Assembly: GCA_019695115.1 (NCBI GenBank) | Contig: JAIBAP010000014.1 | Coordinates: forward strand, 1 to 32,411 | DNA length: 32,411 nt | Direction of reading: 5' to 3' | Source: Caldilineales bacterium | GTDB lineage: Bacteria; Chloroflexota; Anaerolineae; J102 | Part shown: piece after piece, positions 6,608-12,834 of the stretch | How the letters are laid out: each line of letters starts with the position of its first letter | Numbering within the stretch: the stretch's first letter is position 1 | The notes under the pieces: generated by a model | What the model was told of the DNA's origin: nothing | What the model saw: the letters and a program-made list of their open reading frames with translations, nothing else | The model's database searches: none | Translations under genes and position numbers: made by a program

Positions 6608-7639
6608 ATGACCCGCAAACTCACCGACCTTCTCTTTGCCATCGGCGACAGCCAGACTAAACTGAGCCGCAAATCGTTGGCGCCTCTTTCCGACCTCAAC
6701 AATCAGGAATTGAGCCAGTTCCAGGAAGCCTGGGCGCGCTTCAGCCCGGCGCGGCGGCTGGAATTGTTGAACGCCCTCGTCGATCTGGCCGAGGAGCAGA
6801 TCGAATACGACTATCGCACCATCCTGCGCTGGACGCTGCACGATGCCGACGCCCGCATCCGCGTCCGCTCGATCCAGGGCCTGTGGGAAGACGAGCGTCC
6901 CCGCCTCATCCCCGCCTTCCAGAACCTGCTCTTGCACGACGCCGTGCCCGAAGTACGCGCGGCCGCAGCCACGGCCCTGGGGCGATTCGTCTACTGGGGC
7001 GAGGTGGGGGCGGTCGAATCACCCCTGCTGGCCGACGCCGCCCAGGCACTGTGGGATAGCTACTACAACGAACGCGAGCACCTGCCCGTCCGCCAGCGCG
7101 CCCTCGAGGCCCTGGCCGCATCGAGCGAAGCCAGCGTCACCCGCGCCATCGAGAACGCCATCTTCAGCGACGAACCTGAACTGCAGCTCAGCGCCCTGGC
7201 CGCGATGGGCCGCAACGCCGACCCGCGCTGGATCGCCTACCTGCTGCCCGAGCTGGCGGAGGACGACCCTGCCCTCCGTCTCGAGGCCGTGCGTTCGCTG
7301 GGCGAACTCGAAGCCCGCGCGGCGGTGCGCCCGATCATCCAGATGATCGCCCAGGAGACCAACGCCCAGGTGCGGCTGGCGGCGCTGGCGGCGTTAGGGC
7401 AAATCGGCGGCGAGGAGGCTCGCCGCGCCCTGAAAGCCGCGTCCGAATGGGATGACGAAGCCACCGTCGCCGCAGCCGAAGAGGCTCTGACCGAGATCAT
7501 GGCCAGCGACGGCAACACTTACGACCTCATCAACCAGATCCTCGGCTACGACGAGAGCGAAGACGGGCCAGACGCCGACTATTACGACGACAGCCTTGAC
7601 GAAGAACTGCGCGACCTGCTGGACGAAGGAGAACGCTAA
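6608..7639 (+). CDS. HEAT-repeat protein
   Basis: 343 residues, no signal peptide or membrane segment. From about residue 70 it is built of HEAT/PBS-lyase-type helical repeats. Typical units are DARIRVRSIQGL, PEVRAAAATALGRF, PALRLEAVRSLGEL and AQVRLAALAALGQIGG, each with the D/E-x-x-V/L-R-x-x-A pattern. The C-terminal 40 residues are very acidic (DESEDGPDADYYDDS). Such proteins are protein-binding scaffolds, and the partner is unknown. The start at 6608 follows the repeat array with no clear ribosome site. The stop is 5 nt before the AEC transporter gene, so the two are probably co-transcribed. Confidence 0.85.
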   Translation: MTRKLTDLLFAIGDSQTKLSRKSLAPLSDLNNQELSQFQEAWARFSPARRLELLNALVDLAEEQIEYDYRTILRWTLHDADARIRVRSIQGLWEDERPRLIPAFQNLLLHDAVPEVRAAAATALGRFVYWGEVGAVESPLLADAAQALWDSYYNEREHLPVRQRALEALAASSEASVTRAIENAIFSDEPELQLSALAAMGRNADPRWIAYLLPELAEDDPALRLEAVRSLGELEARAAVRPIIQMIAQETNAQVRLAALAALGQIGGEEARRALKAASEWDDEATVAAAEEALTEIMASDGNTYDLINQILGYDESEDGPDADYYDDSLDEELRDLLDEGER

Positions 7640-7644
7640 CCAGG

Positions 7645-8571
7645 GTGGGCGACGCCGGCGGGCCGGGTTCCCTGGCCCACATTCTCTTGCAGGTGCTAGG
7701 GCCGATTGCCGCCCTGACCGGGGTGGGCTTTGTCCTCCAAAGCCGTCTCCACCTCGATGTCCGCTCGCTCAGTCGCGTCGTCTTCTACGTCCTCACCCCT
7801 TGTCTGATCTACGATTCCATCGTCCATCTCACCATCGACGCCGCCACCATCGGCCGCACCCTGAGCTTTGCCGGGCTGTACATGCTGCTGATGGGCCTGA
7901 TCGCCTTGATCGTGGCCCGGCGCTCCGGCTACAACGGCGGTCTGGCCAGCGCCTTCATCGTCGCCGCCATCCTGATAAACGATGGCAACTACGGCCTGCC
8001 GCTCAACCTCTTTGCCTTTGGCGAGGCCGGTTTCGCGTACGCCGTCGTCATGTTCATCTTCAACAACCTCGTTGGCAACGTCATCAGCATCTTCTTGCTG
8101 GCGCATGGCAATCATGGCGCCGCCGTAGCCCTGCGCCGCACCCTCACGGCCCCGGTCGTGTGGGCGATGGCGGCCGGCTTTCTCAGCCGGGCCACCGGGC
8201 TGGCCCCCACTGGCTCGTTCGCCGACATGATCCAGATGGCCGGCCGCGCCGCCATCCCCGTCTTCCTCCTCATCCTGGGCATGACCCTGGCCCAAGCCCG
8301 CACCCACAGCCAACGGGGCGCCATCACTCGCCTCACGGCCCTGCGGATGGCAGGCGGTCCGGCCCTGGCCATCGCCTTGACCGGGGTCATGGGGCTGACC
8401 GGCCTCAACCATGCGGTGGCAATCATGCAGTCCTCTATGCCCACTGCCGTCAACTCGATCGTCCTCAGCAATGAATTCGAGTCCGCCCCTGATTTCGTCG
8501 CCGGGGCTGTCTTCCTCACCACCCTCGTCAGCGTCGTCACCCTCCCGGCCTTGCTCTTGTGGTTGAAATAG
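7645..8571 (+). CDS. AEC (auxin efflux carrier) family transporter
   Basis: 308 residues with about ten hydrophobic segments in two five-helix halves, as in the AEC family (Pfam Mem_trans). In the middle, NDGNYGLPLNLFAFG carries the N-x-G-x-x-x-x-P helix break typical of the first half. The second half has the matching SSMPTAVNSIVLSNEF. Family members export organic anions such as malate, or amphipathic carboxylates; the substrate here is unknown. The GTG start at 7645 lies 5 nt after the HEAT gene. Its end overlaps nothing and the TPR gene follows 11 nt later, so the three form an operon. Confidence 0.88.
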   Translation: MGDAGGPGSLAHILLQVLGPIAALTGVGFVLQSRLHLDVRSLSRVVFYVLTPCLIYDSIVHLTIDAATIGRTLSFAGLYMLLMGLIALIVARRSGYNGGLASAFIVAAILINDGNYGLPLNLFAFGEAGFAYAVVMFIFNNLVGNVISIFLLAHGNHGAAVALRRTLTAPVVWAMAAGFLSRATGLAPTGSFADMIQMAGRAAIPVFLLILGMTLAQARTHSQRGAITRLTALRMAGGPALAIALTGVMGLTGLNHAVAIMQSSMPTAVNSIVLSNEFESAPDFVAGAVFLTTLVSVVTLPALLLWLK

Positions 8572-8582
8572 GTCACGCGGCC

Positions 8583-9071
8583 ATGACTTCTGACACGATC
8601 ACCCACCTGCTCAACGAAGGCGCCCGCCTGCTCCATTCCCAGCGCCCGGCCGAGGCCCTGGAACCCCTCCGCCGCGCCCAGACCCTGGCCCCTGACGACC
8701 CCGATGTGGCCATCAACCTGGGCGGCGCCTTGATCATGACCACCCAATGGCGGCAGGCAGTCCGAGTTCTGGAAGCCGCCGTCGCCAAACACCCCGACAA
8801 CTCCCGCCTCTGGCTCAACCTGGCCGCGGCCTACCTGGGCCGACTTGAGACAGCCTCGTTGGCCGCCCAGGACAAAGCCATCGCCGCCTATCAGCGCGCC
8901 CTGGCCCTCGACCCCGTTGCCCACAGTGCTCACTACAACATCGCCCTCATCTACGCCGAGCGCGGCGACCTGAACTCGGCCCTGACCTGGTTCACCGCTG
9001 CCCTGCAGTCCAACCCAAACGACCGCGACGCCGCCCTCTGGTTGCGCCGGCTTGAAGCGGTGAAGAGGTGA
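8583..9071 (+). CDS. Tetratricopeptide repeat protein
   Basis: 162 residues, predicted soluble. At least three TPR units are visible: residues about 5-38 (LLNEGARLLHSQRPAEALEP), about 39-75 (NLGGALIMTTQWRQAVRVLE) and about 110-150 (HYNIALIYAERGDLNSALTW, with the usual A8, G11, A20 pattern and a closing NP). TPR proteins mediate protein contacts and there is no catalytic signature. The start at 8583 is the ATG 11 nt after the transporter stop. A slightly earlier in-frame start would overlap that gene. It ends the HEAT-AEC-TPR cluster. Confidence 0.82.
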   Translation: MTSDTITHLLNEGARLLHSQRPAEALEPLRRAQTLAPDDPDVAINLGGALIMTTQWRQAVRVLEAAVAKHPDNSRLWLNLAAAYLGRLETASLAAQDKAIAAYQRALALDPVAHSAHYNIALIYAERGDLNSALTWFTAALQSNPNDRDAALWLRRLEAVKR

Positions 9072-9082
9072 GGTGGCAGGTG

Positions 9083-9154
9083 GCAGAGCTTGTCCTGAGT
9101 GAAACGAAGGATCGCAGGTCGCAGAGCTTGTCGTGAGTGAAACGAAGGATCGCA
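9083..9154. repeat. Two 34-bp direct repeats, period 38 bp
   Basis: Positions 9083-9116 and 9121-9154 are identical except for one base. Both contain GAGCTTGTC and GAAACGAAGGATCGCA. They follow the TPR stop directly and look like an intergenic interspersed repeat. Confidence 0.9.
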
Positions 9155-9161
9155 ATCTCCC

Positions 9162-9283
9162 GTCGAATGAATTCGGCGTCTGATAACAGAAACCCGTTGA
9201 AACGGGTTGCAGGCAACCATTCCCCGCCAAGATAACCTGCTTCAGCAGGTTTGCATTGCCAGACCGTGAATTCATTCGCGGAG
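9162..9283. mobile_element. MITE-like palindromic element with internal hairpins
   Basis: About 120 bp bounded by inverted termini CGAATGAATTC (9164-9174) and GAATTCATTCG (9268-9278). Inside are two perfect 8-bp stems with 2-nt loops: AACCCGTT/AACGGGTT at 9191-9208 and AACCTGCT/AGCAGGTT at 9234-9251. There is also a smaller GTTGC/GCAAC stem near 9206-9217. It has no coding capacity. Terminal inversion plus internal stems suggests a non-autonomous element or a structured interspersed repeat. No target-site duplication could be confirmed by eye. Confidence 0.6.
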
Positions 9284-9292
9284 GCCCTATTC

Positions 9293-9320
9293 CGCAATTC
9301 GCAATCCGCAATTCGCAATC
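9293..9320. repeat. Alternating heptamer repeat before acyP
   Basis: Four perfect heptamers alternate CGCAATT, CGCAATC, CGCAATT, CGCAATC and end 3 nt before the acylphosphatase ATG. They occupy the place where a ribosome site would be. The pattern recalls the heptanucleotide STRR repeats of cyanobacteria. Confidence 0.9.
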
Positions 9321-9323
9321 CCC

Positions 9324-9599
9324 ATGCTCCGTCTTCACGCCATCATCAACGGTCGCGTCCAGGGCGTTGGCTTTCGGGCCTTCGTGCTGCGGCACGCCGC
9401 CGCCCTGGAACTGACGGGGACCGTGCGCAACCTTTACTTTCCCCGCCGGCAGGTCGAGGTCATCGCCGAAGGCCCCGAAACCGCCCTTCGGCAACTGCTC
9501 GACCTGCTCGGCGCCGGCCCGTCGATGGCCGGCGTCGCCAATATCAGCGCCAACTGGGAGCCTGCCAGTGGTGAATTCCCCGACTTCAGCATCATCTGA
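9324..9599 (+). CDS. acyP: Acylphosphatase
   Basis: 91 residues, the normal length. It hydrolyses the carboxyl-phosphate bond of acylphosphates in the cytoplasm. The signature GRVQGVGFR (residues 10-18) ends in the phosphate-binding Arg18, and GTVRN (32-36) supplies the catalytic Asn36, so both key residues are present. The C-terminus departs somewhat from the usual GF-x-I-x-Y ending. The upstream region is the heptamer repeat, with no Shine-Dalgarno sequence. Its last 32 nt overlap the start of the FecR-domain gene in another frame. Confidence 0.92.
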   Translation: MLRLHAIINGRVQGVGFRAFVLRHAAALELTGTVRNLYFPRRQVEVIAEGPETALRQLLDLLGAGPSMAGVANISANWEPASGEFPDFSII

Positions 9600-10863
9600 G
9601 CCGCCCTCCGGCCCGGTCACCGCCGCCACCCTCGGCTCGTATGAGCGCGTGGGGCGCCAGGCCTGGGTGCTGCTCTGGGTCGCTTTTGGCATCCTGGTGC
9701 TTTCGTGCAGCGGCGCCCCCCTGGTTGGGCGCTGGTATCTGCAGAACGCCACGCGGCCTCACCTGGCCCAGGTGCAAACCATCCGTGGGGCGGCGATGGT
9801 CGAGGACGGGCGGTCGGGTGAGGTCACGGCGGTGGTGGCGACCATGCCTATCCGGACCGGCGACGTGGTGCGCACCGACGAAGTATCGCGCGCCAACGTC
9901 ACCATCTTCACGCAGGCCGATGCGCCATCGGACCTGGTCACCCTCCAGCTACGCAACAACGGCGATCTGGAGATCGAACGCGCCCGCGCCCCGCGCTTCG
10001 CCTACAGCTCGGCCCCGCACCAGGTCGACATCCGGCTCTACCTGGGCACGGCGCGGGTGACGGCCAACACCCTCGACGACCGTCCGGTGCAGATCAGCGT
10101 CAGGACGCCGCACGCCGTGATCAGCTTGGCCGATGGCGACGACGTCGCCATCACCGTCAGCAACGAGCGCACCGAGGTCAGCGACCGCAACGGCGCCGTA
10201 CGGGTCGAGGCGCAGGGACAGATGGTCGAGCTTGAGGGTGGCCAACGCGTGAGCGTGGACCTAGGCAAACCGCTCTCGTTGCCCGAAGCCGGCCAGGTCA
10301 ACCTGGTGAAGAACGGCGACTTCACTGCCCCGATCGAAGGAACGTGGGGGGTGGAGGCCATCGTCGACGCCGGCGACCCCAGCAGTGTGGCCTATGGTAC
10401 GGTCGAGATTGTCCAAAGCGGCGAACGCATGGCAGCCTCGATCGAGCGCAAAGGCGAGAGCGGCATCCACACCGAAACCGCCCTGACACAAACGATCGAC
10501 GCCGATGTGCTCGACTTCGACAGCCTCATCCTGCGCCTGGATGTCCGCGTCATCAACCAGAGCCTACCCGGCGGCGGCCAGCAATCCTCCGAATTCCCCC
10601 TCATCGCCCGCATCGATTTCATCGATATCGACGGCAACCCCCGTTTCTGGACTTGGGGCTTCTATTCGGTCGATCCGGTGGCGAACTGGCCCATTCGCGA
10701 CGGCGAAAAGATCCCCTCCCTTGTCTGGTACGACTACGAGTCGCCCGACTTCCTGAAAAGCCCCACCTTTCCCCGCCCCCAAAAGGTCACCGGCATCCGC
10801 ATTTACGGCAGCGGCCACAACTATCACAGCATGGTCAGCGGCATTGGCCTCCTTGCCCAATAG
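9568..10863 (+). CDS. Membrane-anchored FecR-domain protein
   Basis: 431 residues from a GTG at 9568, inside the 3' end of acyP. One membrane segment (about 32-52, WVLLWVAFGILVLS) follows a short cytoplasmic head. Residues about 75-235 form a FecR-like beta domain, with RTGDVVRTDEVSRANV, then VRTPHAVISL and a DRNGAVRVEAQG stretch that recalls FecR/anti-sigma periplasmic domains. From about 243 (VNLVKNGDFTAP) a beta-sandwich like carbohydrate-binding modules runs to the end. No sigma factor gene is adjacent, so an anti-sigma role is unlikely. A cell-surface sensing or binding role is inferred. Confidence 0.75.
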   Translation: MVNSPTSASSEPPSGPVTAATLGSYERVGRQAWVLLWVAFGILVLSCSGAPLVGRWYLQNATRPHLAQVQTIRGAAMVEDGRSGEVTAVVATMPIRTGDVVRTDEVSRANVTIFTQADAPSDLVTLQLRNNGDLEIERARAPRFAYSSAPHQVDIRLYLGTARVTANTLDDRPVQISVRTPHAVISLADGDDVAITVSNERTEVSDRNGAVRVEAQGQMVELEGGQRVSVDLGKPLSLPEAGQVNLVKNGDFTAPIEGTWGVEAIVDAGDPSSVAYGTVEIVQSGERMAASIERKGESGIHTETALTQTIDADVLDFDSLILRLDVRVINQSLPGGGQQSSEFPLIARIDFIDIDGNPRFWTWGFYSVDPVANWPIRDGEKIPSLVWYDYESPDFLKSPTFPRPQKVTGIRIYGSGHNYHSMVSGIGLLAQ

Positions 10864-10903
10864 CCATCACCAGCCCGAACACGCCAAGAGGAGCTACAAA
10901 CCG

Positions 10904-11401
10904 ATGACGATCACCATCCGGCGAGCCGAACCCAGCGACGCTGAGGCCTATCAGAAGATCTTCGTTGGCGCCAAAGTCGTTTGGGGCACGCTGCAACTGC
11001 CCTACCCATCCGTCGAGATGTGGCGCCAGCGCCTGTCCGAGCCGGCGGAGGGAGCCTACAAACTGGCGGCCTGCGCCGATGAGGAGGTGGTGGGCCAACT
11101 CACCCTTTACACCTTCCCCAACCGGCCACGGCGACGGCATATCGGGCAGATCGGCATGGCCGTGCGCGACGATTGGCAGGGTCGCGGGGTGGGCGCGGCG
11201 CTGATGCAGGCGGCGGTGGACATGGCCGACAACTGGCTCAACCTCGTGCGGCTGGAATTGGAGGTGTATGTGGATAACGAGCCGGCGCTGCGGCTGTACC
11301 AGAAATTCGGCTTTGCGATCGAAGGCAGGCACATCGGCGCCGCCTTCCGCGCTGGCGAATTCGTGGATGTGTTCTCGATGGCCCGCTTGAAAGGCGACTG
11401 A
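10904..11401 (+). CDS. GNAT N-acetyltransferase, YhhY-like
   Basis: 165 residues covering one GNAT domain. The acetyl-CoA loop is seen as DDWQGRGVGAALM (Q/R-x-x-G-x-G/A pattern). The early part (GTLQLPYPSVEMWRQRL), the middle (DNWLNLVRLELEVYVDNEPA) and the end (YQKFGFAIEGRH) follow the E. coli YhhY layout closely. YhhY (AaaT) acetylates some amino acids such as phenylalanine and methionine, so a similar small-molecule target is likely but unproven. The ATG at 10904 has GAGGAG at 10888-10893. It follows the FecR gene by 40 nt and faces the toxin-antitoxin genes tail to tail. Confidence 0.85.
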   Translation: MTITIRRAEPSDAEAYQKIFVGAKVVWGTLQLPYPSVEMWRQRLSEPAEGAYKLAACADEEVVGQLTLYTFPNRPRRRHIGQIGMAVRDDWQGRGVGAALMQAAVDMADNWLNLVRLELEVYVDNEPALRLYQKFGFAIEGRHIGAAFRAGEFVDVFSMARLKGD

Positions 11402-11422
11402 TTGCCTGCGTCCCCCGGAAGC

Positions 11423-11821
11423 CTATTCCTCATCCAGCCTGAGCAACTTCACCGGATAGTGTTGAAAAACTGGATCCACTGTAACGAGCAAGCACTGTTC
11501 CACCTTGGCCTGTGCGATAAGAAGCCGATCGAAAGGATCCTTATGATAGGCAGGGAGACTCTGTAGCGCCCACACATGTCGTTCGACAATTGGCAGAGAC
11601 CGTATAGTCGCCAGGCTACGTTGCGAGGCTACAAATGCTTCGACCGGCATCCCAAGGTCGAGCTTACCGATTTGTGTCTTAATCTGCATTTCCCAGACGC
11701 TGGCCGTGCTCAGGTACAAGACGTTGTCTGAGGAGCGGAGAGTCGAACGAATATTCTCGTGCAGCCTCTCAGGATGCGCAAAAGCCCAGAGAAAAACGTG
11801 AGTATCCAGTAGCAGTCTCAT
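11423..11821 (-). CDS. PIN-domain toxin (VapC-like ribonuclease)
   Basis: 132 residues. It carries the acidic PIN-domain residues: Asp6 in LLLDTHVFLW, Glu44 in SVWEM, Asp95 and Asp98 in HKDPFDRLLIAQA, and Asp116 in VTVDPVF. The HxDPFDR motif is typical of the COG3744 (Sll0205-like) branch. These are Mg2+-dependent RNases that act as toxins of type II modules. The ATG overlaps the upstream antitoxin stop by 4 nt (ATGA), giving the classical antitoxin-toxin order. The locus is visibly less GC-rich than its neighbours, which suggests horizontal gain. All active-site residues are intact. Confidence 0.9.
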   Translation of the reverse strand: MRLLLDTHVFLWAFAHPERLHENIRSTLRSSDNVLYLSTASVWEMQIKTQIGKLDLGMPVEAFVASQRSLATIRSLPIVERHVWALQSLPAYHKDPFDRLLIAQAKVEQCLLVTVDPVFQHYPVKLLRLDEE

Positions 11822-12210
11822 CGCTCCAAACTGACCCCATACTCATCAGTGTAAATCCCTTCGAAAGCATCCTCGTCAGGCAGAGGCGCGTCGAAATCGT
11901 CGGCGATGTGCACAAACTCCCTGAAAAGCCCCAGTTCGCGCGGCTCGTGCGAGCCTTGCCGTTTCCTGAGCAGTGCCTTCAATCGCATATATGCCTCCCT
12001 CTGCCGAGATGAGAAATCAGATATATCCAGCGACCAAAAAAGATCGAGACCCTGCTCCAGGTCTTCGTCCGGCGAAATGGACGCTGGTATGAAGGCCGAT
12101 GACGTCGCCGGCTTGACAATCACCTCGGCGTTGCCAGCAGGAAAATCGTCTGGCAGATAAATGACTACTTTGCGATCCTTGATCGGCAGCACTTGATGGA
12201 TAGCATGCAC
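11818..12210 (-). CDS. Putative antitoxin partner of the PIN toxin, unrecognised family
   Basis: 130 residues if translated from GTG at 12210, which has GGAGG (12220-12216) 5 nt upstream. A longer frame begins with ATG at 12339, but it would start upstream of the predicted promoter at 12257-12285, so the GTG is preferred. Residues 1-35 (VLPIKDRKVVIYLPDDFP...AEVIVKPA) look like the short beta-stranded N-terminus seen in small antitoxins of PIN toxins. The remainder is charged: a Glu/Asp-rich centre, a basic helix (MRLKALLRKRQ, 75-85), and an acidic tail that could wrap the toxin. It is longer than the usual 70-90 residue antitoxins. I do not recognise a known DNA-binding fold. The role is inferred from position and coupling. 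Confidence 0.65.
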   Translation of the reverse strand: MHAIHQVLPIKDRKVVIYLPDDFPAGNAEVIVKPATSSAFIPASISPDEDLEQGLDLFWSLDISDFSSRQREAYMRLKALLRKRQGSHEPRELGLFREFVHIADDFDAPLPDEDAFEGIYTDEYGVSLER

Positions 12211-12254
12211 GAAGGCCTCCAATGGCACAGCAGAAAATCTGGTGGGGTCCAACT

Positions 12255-12285
12255 CTATTGTACAATAGCTGTTCACCGCCGCCAA
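12255..12285 (-). promoter_or_regulatory. Toxin-antitoxin promoter with a 14-bp palindromic operator
   Basis: Minus strand: -35 TTGGCG (12285-12280), a 17-nt spacer, then -10 TACAAT (12262-12257). The perfect palindrome CTATTGTACAATAG (12255-12268) covers the -10, a typical site for autorepression by an antitoxin-toxin complex. The transcript would start near 12250, 40 nt before the GTG start. Confidence 0.6.
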
Positions 12286-12341
12286 CACACCGCCCGGCGA
12301 CCTGCACCGATCCTCCATCCACTGCCGTTCTCCATCCATCC

Positions 12342-12719
12342 ATGTACACCCTCTCCCTCCAGCGCGACTTCATCGCCCAACACTACCTCATCGGCGGCGA
12401 TTGGGGCGCCGAGAACCAACCGCACTCGCACCACTACAAGATCGAAGTCATGATCGAAGGCGAGGAACTCGACAGTCACGGCTACCTGATCGATAGCGTC
12501 GATTTCCAGGCCCAACTCAACGACCTGGTGACCGCCTACGCCGACAAAACCCTCAACGACCTGCCCGGCTTCGAGGGCCTGAACCCCAGCCTGGAACGCT
12601 TCTGCCGCCAACTCTGCGAAGAGATGGACGAGAAGCTGTACGCGCCCGCCATCACCGCCATCAGCGTCAAGCTGTGGGAAAACCCGACAACCTGGGCGGC
12701 GTATGATCTGGAACGATAG
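12342..12719 (+). CDS. 6-pyruvoyltetrahydropterin synthase/QueD-family protein with Glu replacing the catalytic Cys
   Basis: 125 residues, the normal length for the T-fold PTPS family. Zinc ligands are His14 (AQHYL), His28 and His30 (PHSHHY). Canonical QueD and PTPS have C-x3-H-G-H; here the same spacing reads E24-x3-H28-S-H30. Glu at that place is the mark of the PTPS-III group, known to replace dihydroneopterin aldolase (FolB) in folate synthesis in some bacteria. The catalytic-triad region near the end (LWENP) keeps the usual Glu. A 7,8-dihydroneopterin triphosphate-type substrate is likely. The exact product, folate or queuosine precursor, is uncertain, and no folate or queuosine gene is adjacent. 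The start at 12342 is chosen where homology begins; the gene is divergent from the toxin-antitoxin pair. Confidence 0.82.
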   Translation: MYTLSLQRDFIAQHYLIGGDWGAENQPHSHHYKIEVMIEGEELDSHGYLIDSVDFQAQLNDLVTAYADKTLNDLPGFEGLNPSLERFCRQLCEEMDEKLYAPAITAISVKLWENPTTWAAYDLER

Positions 12720-12727
12720 GCGATTGC

Positions 12728-12766
12728 GCTCGTAGTTTACGCTCGTAGTTTACGCTCGTAGTAACG
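12728..12766. repeat. 13-bp direct repeat, three copies
   Basis: GCTCGTAGTTTAC occurs at 12728 and 12741. A diverged third copy at 12754-12766 runs into the left arm of the REP-like hairpin. Confidence 0.85.
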
Positions 12767-12811
12767 ACTTCAGTCGTTCATGTTTGCATGAACGACTAAA
12801 GTCGTTACTAC
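12758..12811. repeat. REP-like hairpin, 25-bp stem
   Basis: Arms 12758-12782 and 12787-12811 are complementary over 25 bp with a single mismatch, closed by a TTTG loop. The arms contain GTAGTAACGACTT and AGTCGTTCATG. It lies between the PTPS and dehydrogenase genes, ending 23 nt before the next ATG. It lacks a T-run, so a mobile REP-type repeat is more likely than a terminator, though it may still shape mRNA ends. Confidence 0.9.
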
Positions 12812-12834
12812 GTCGGCACTACCATGATTTCGGC

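Noticed and set aside
9568-10863. Anti-sigma factor of a FecIR-type system
   Set aside because: No ECF sigma gene or TonB receptor is adjacent, and the C-terminal half is a sugar-binding-like domain.
12211-12339. Longer antitoxin starting with ATG at 12339
   Set aside because: It would begin upstream of the predicted promoter and palindrome, and the GTG at 12210 has a good GGAGG site.
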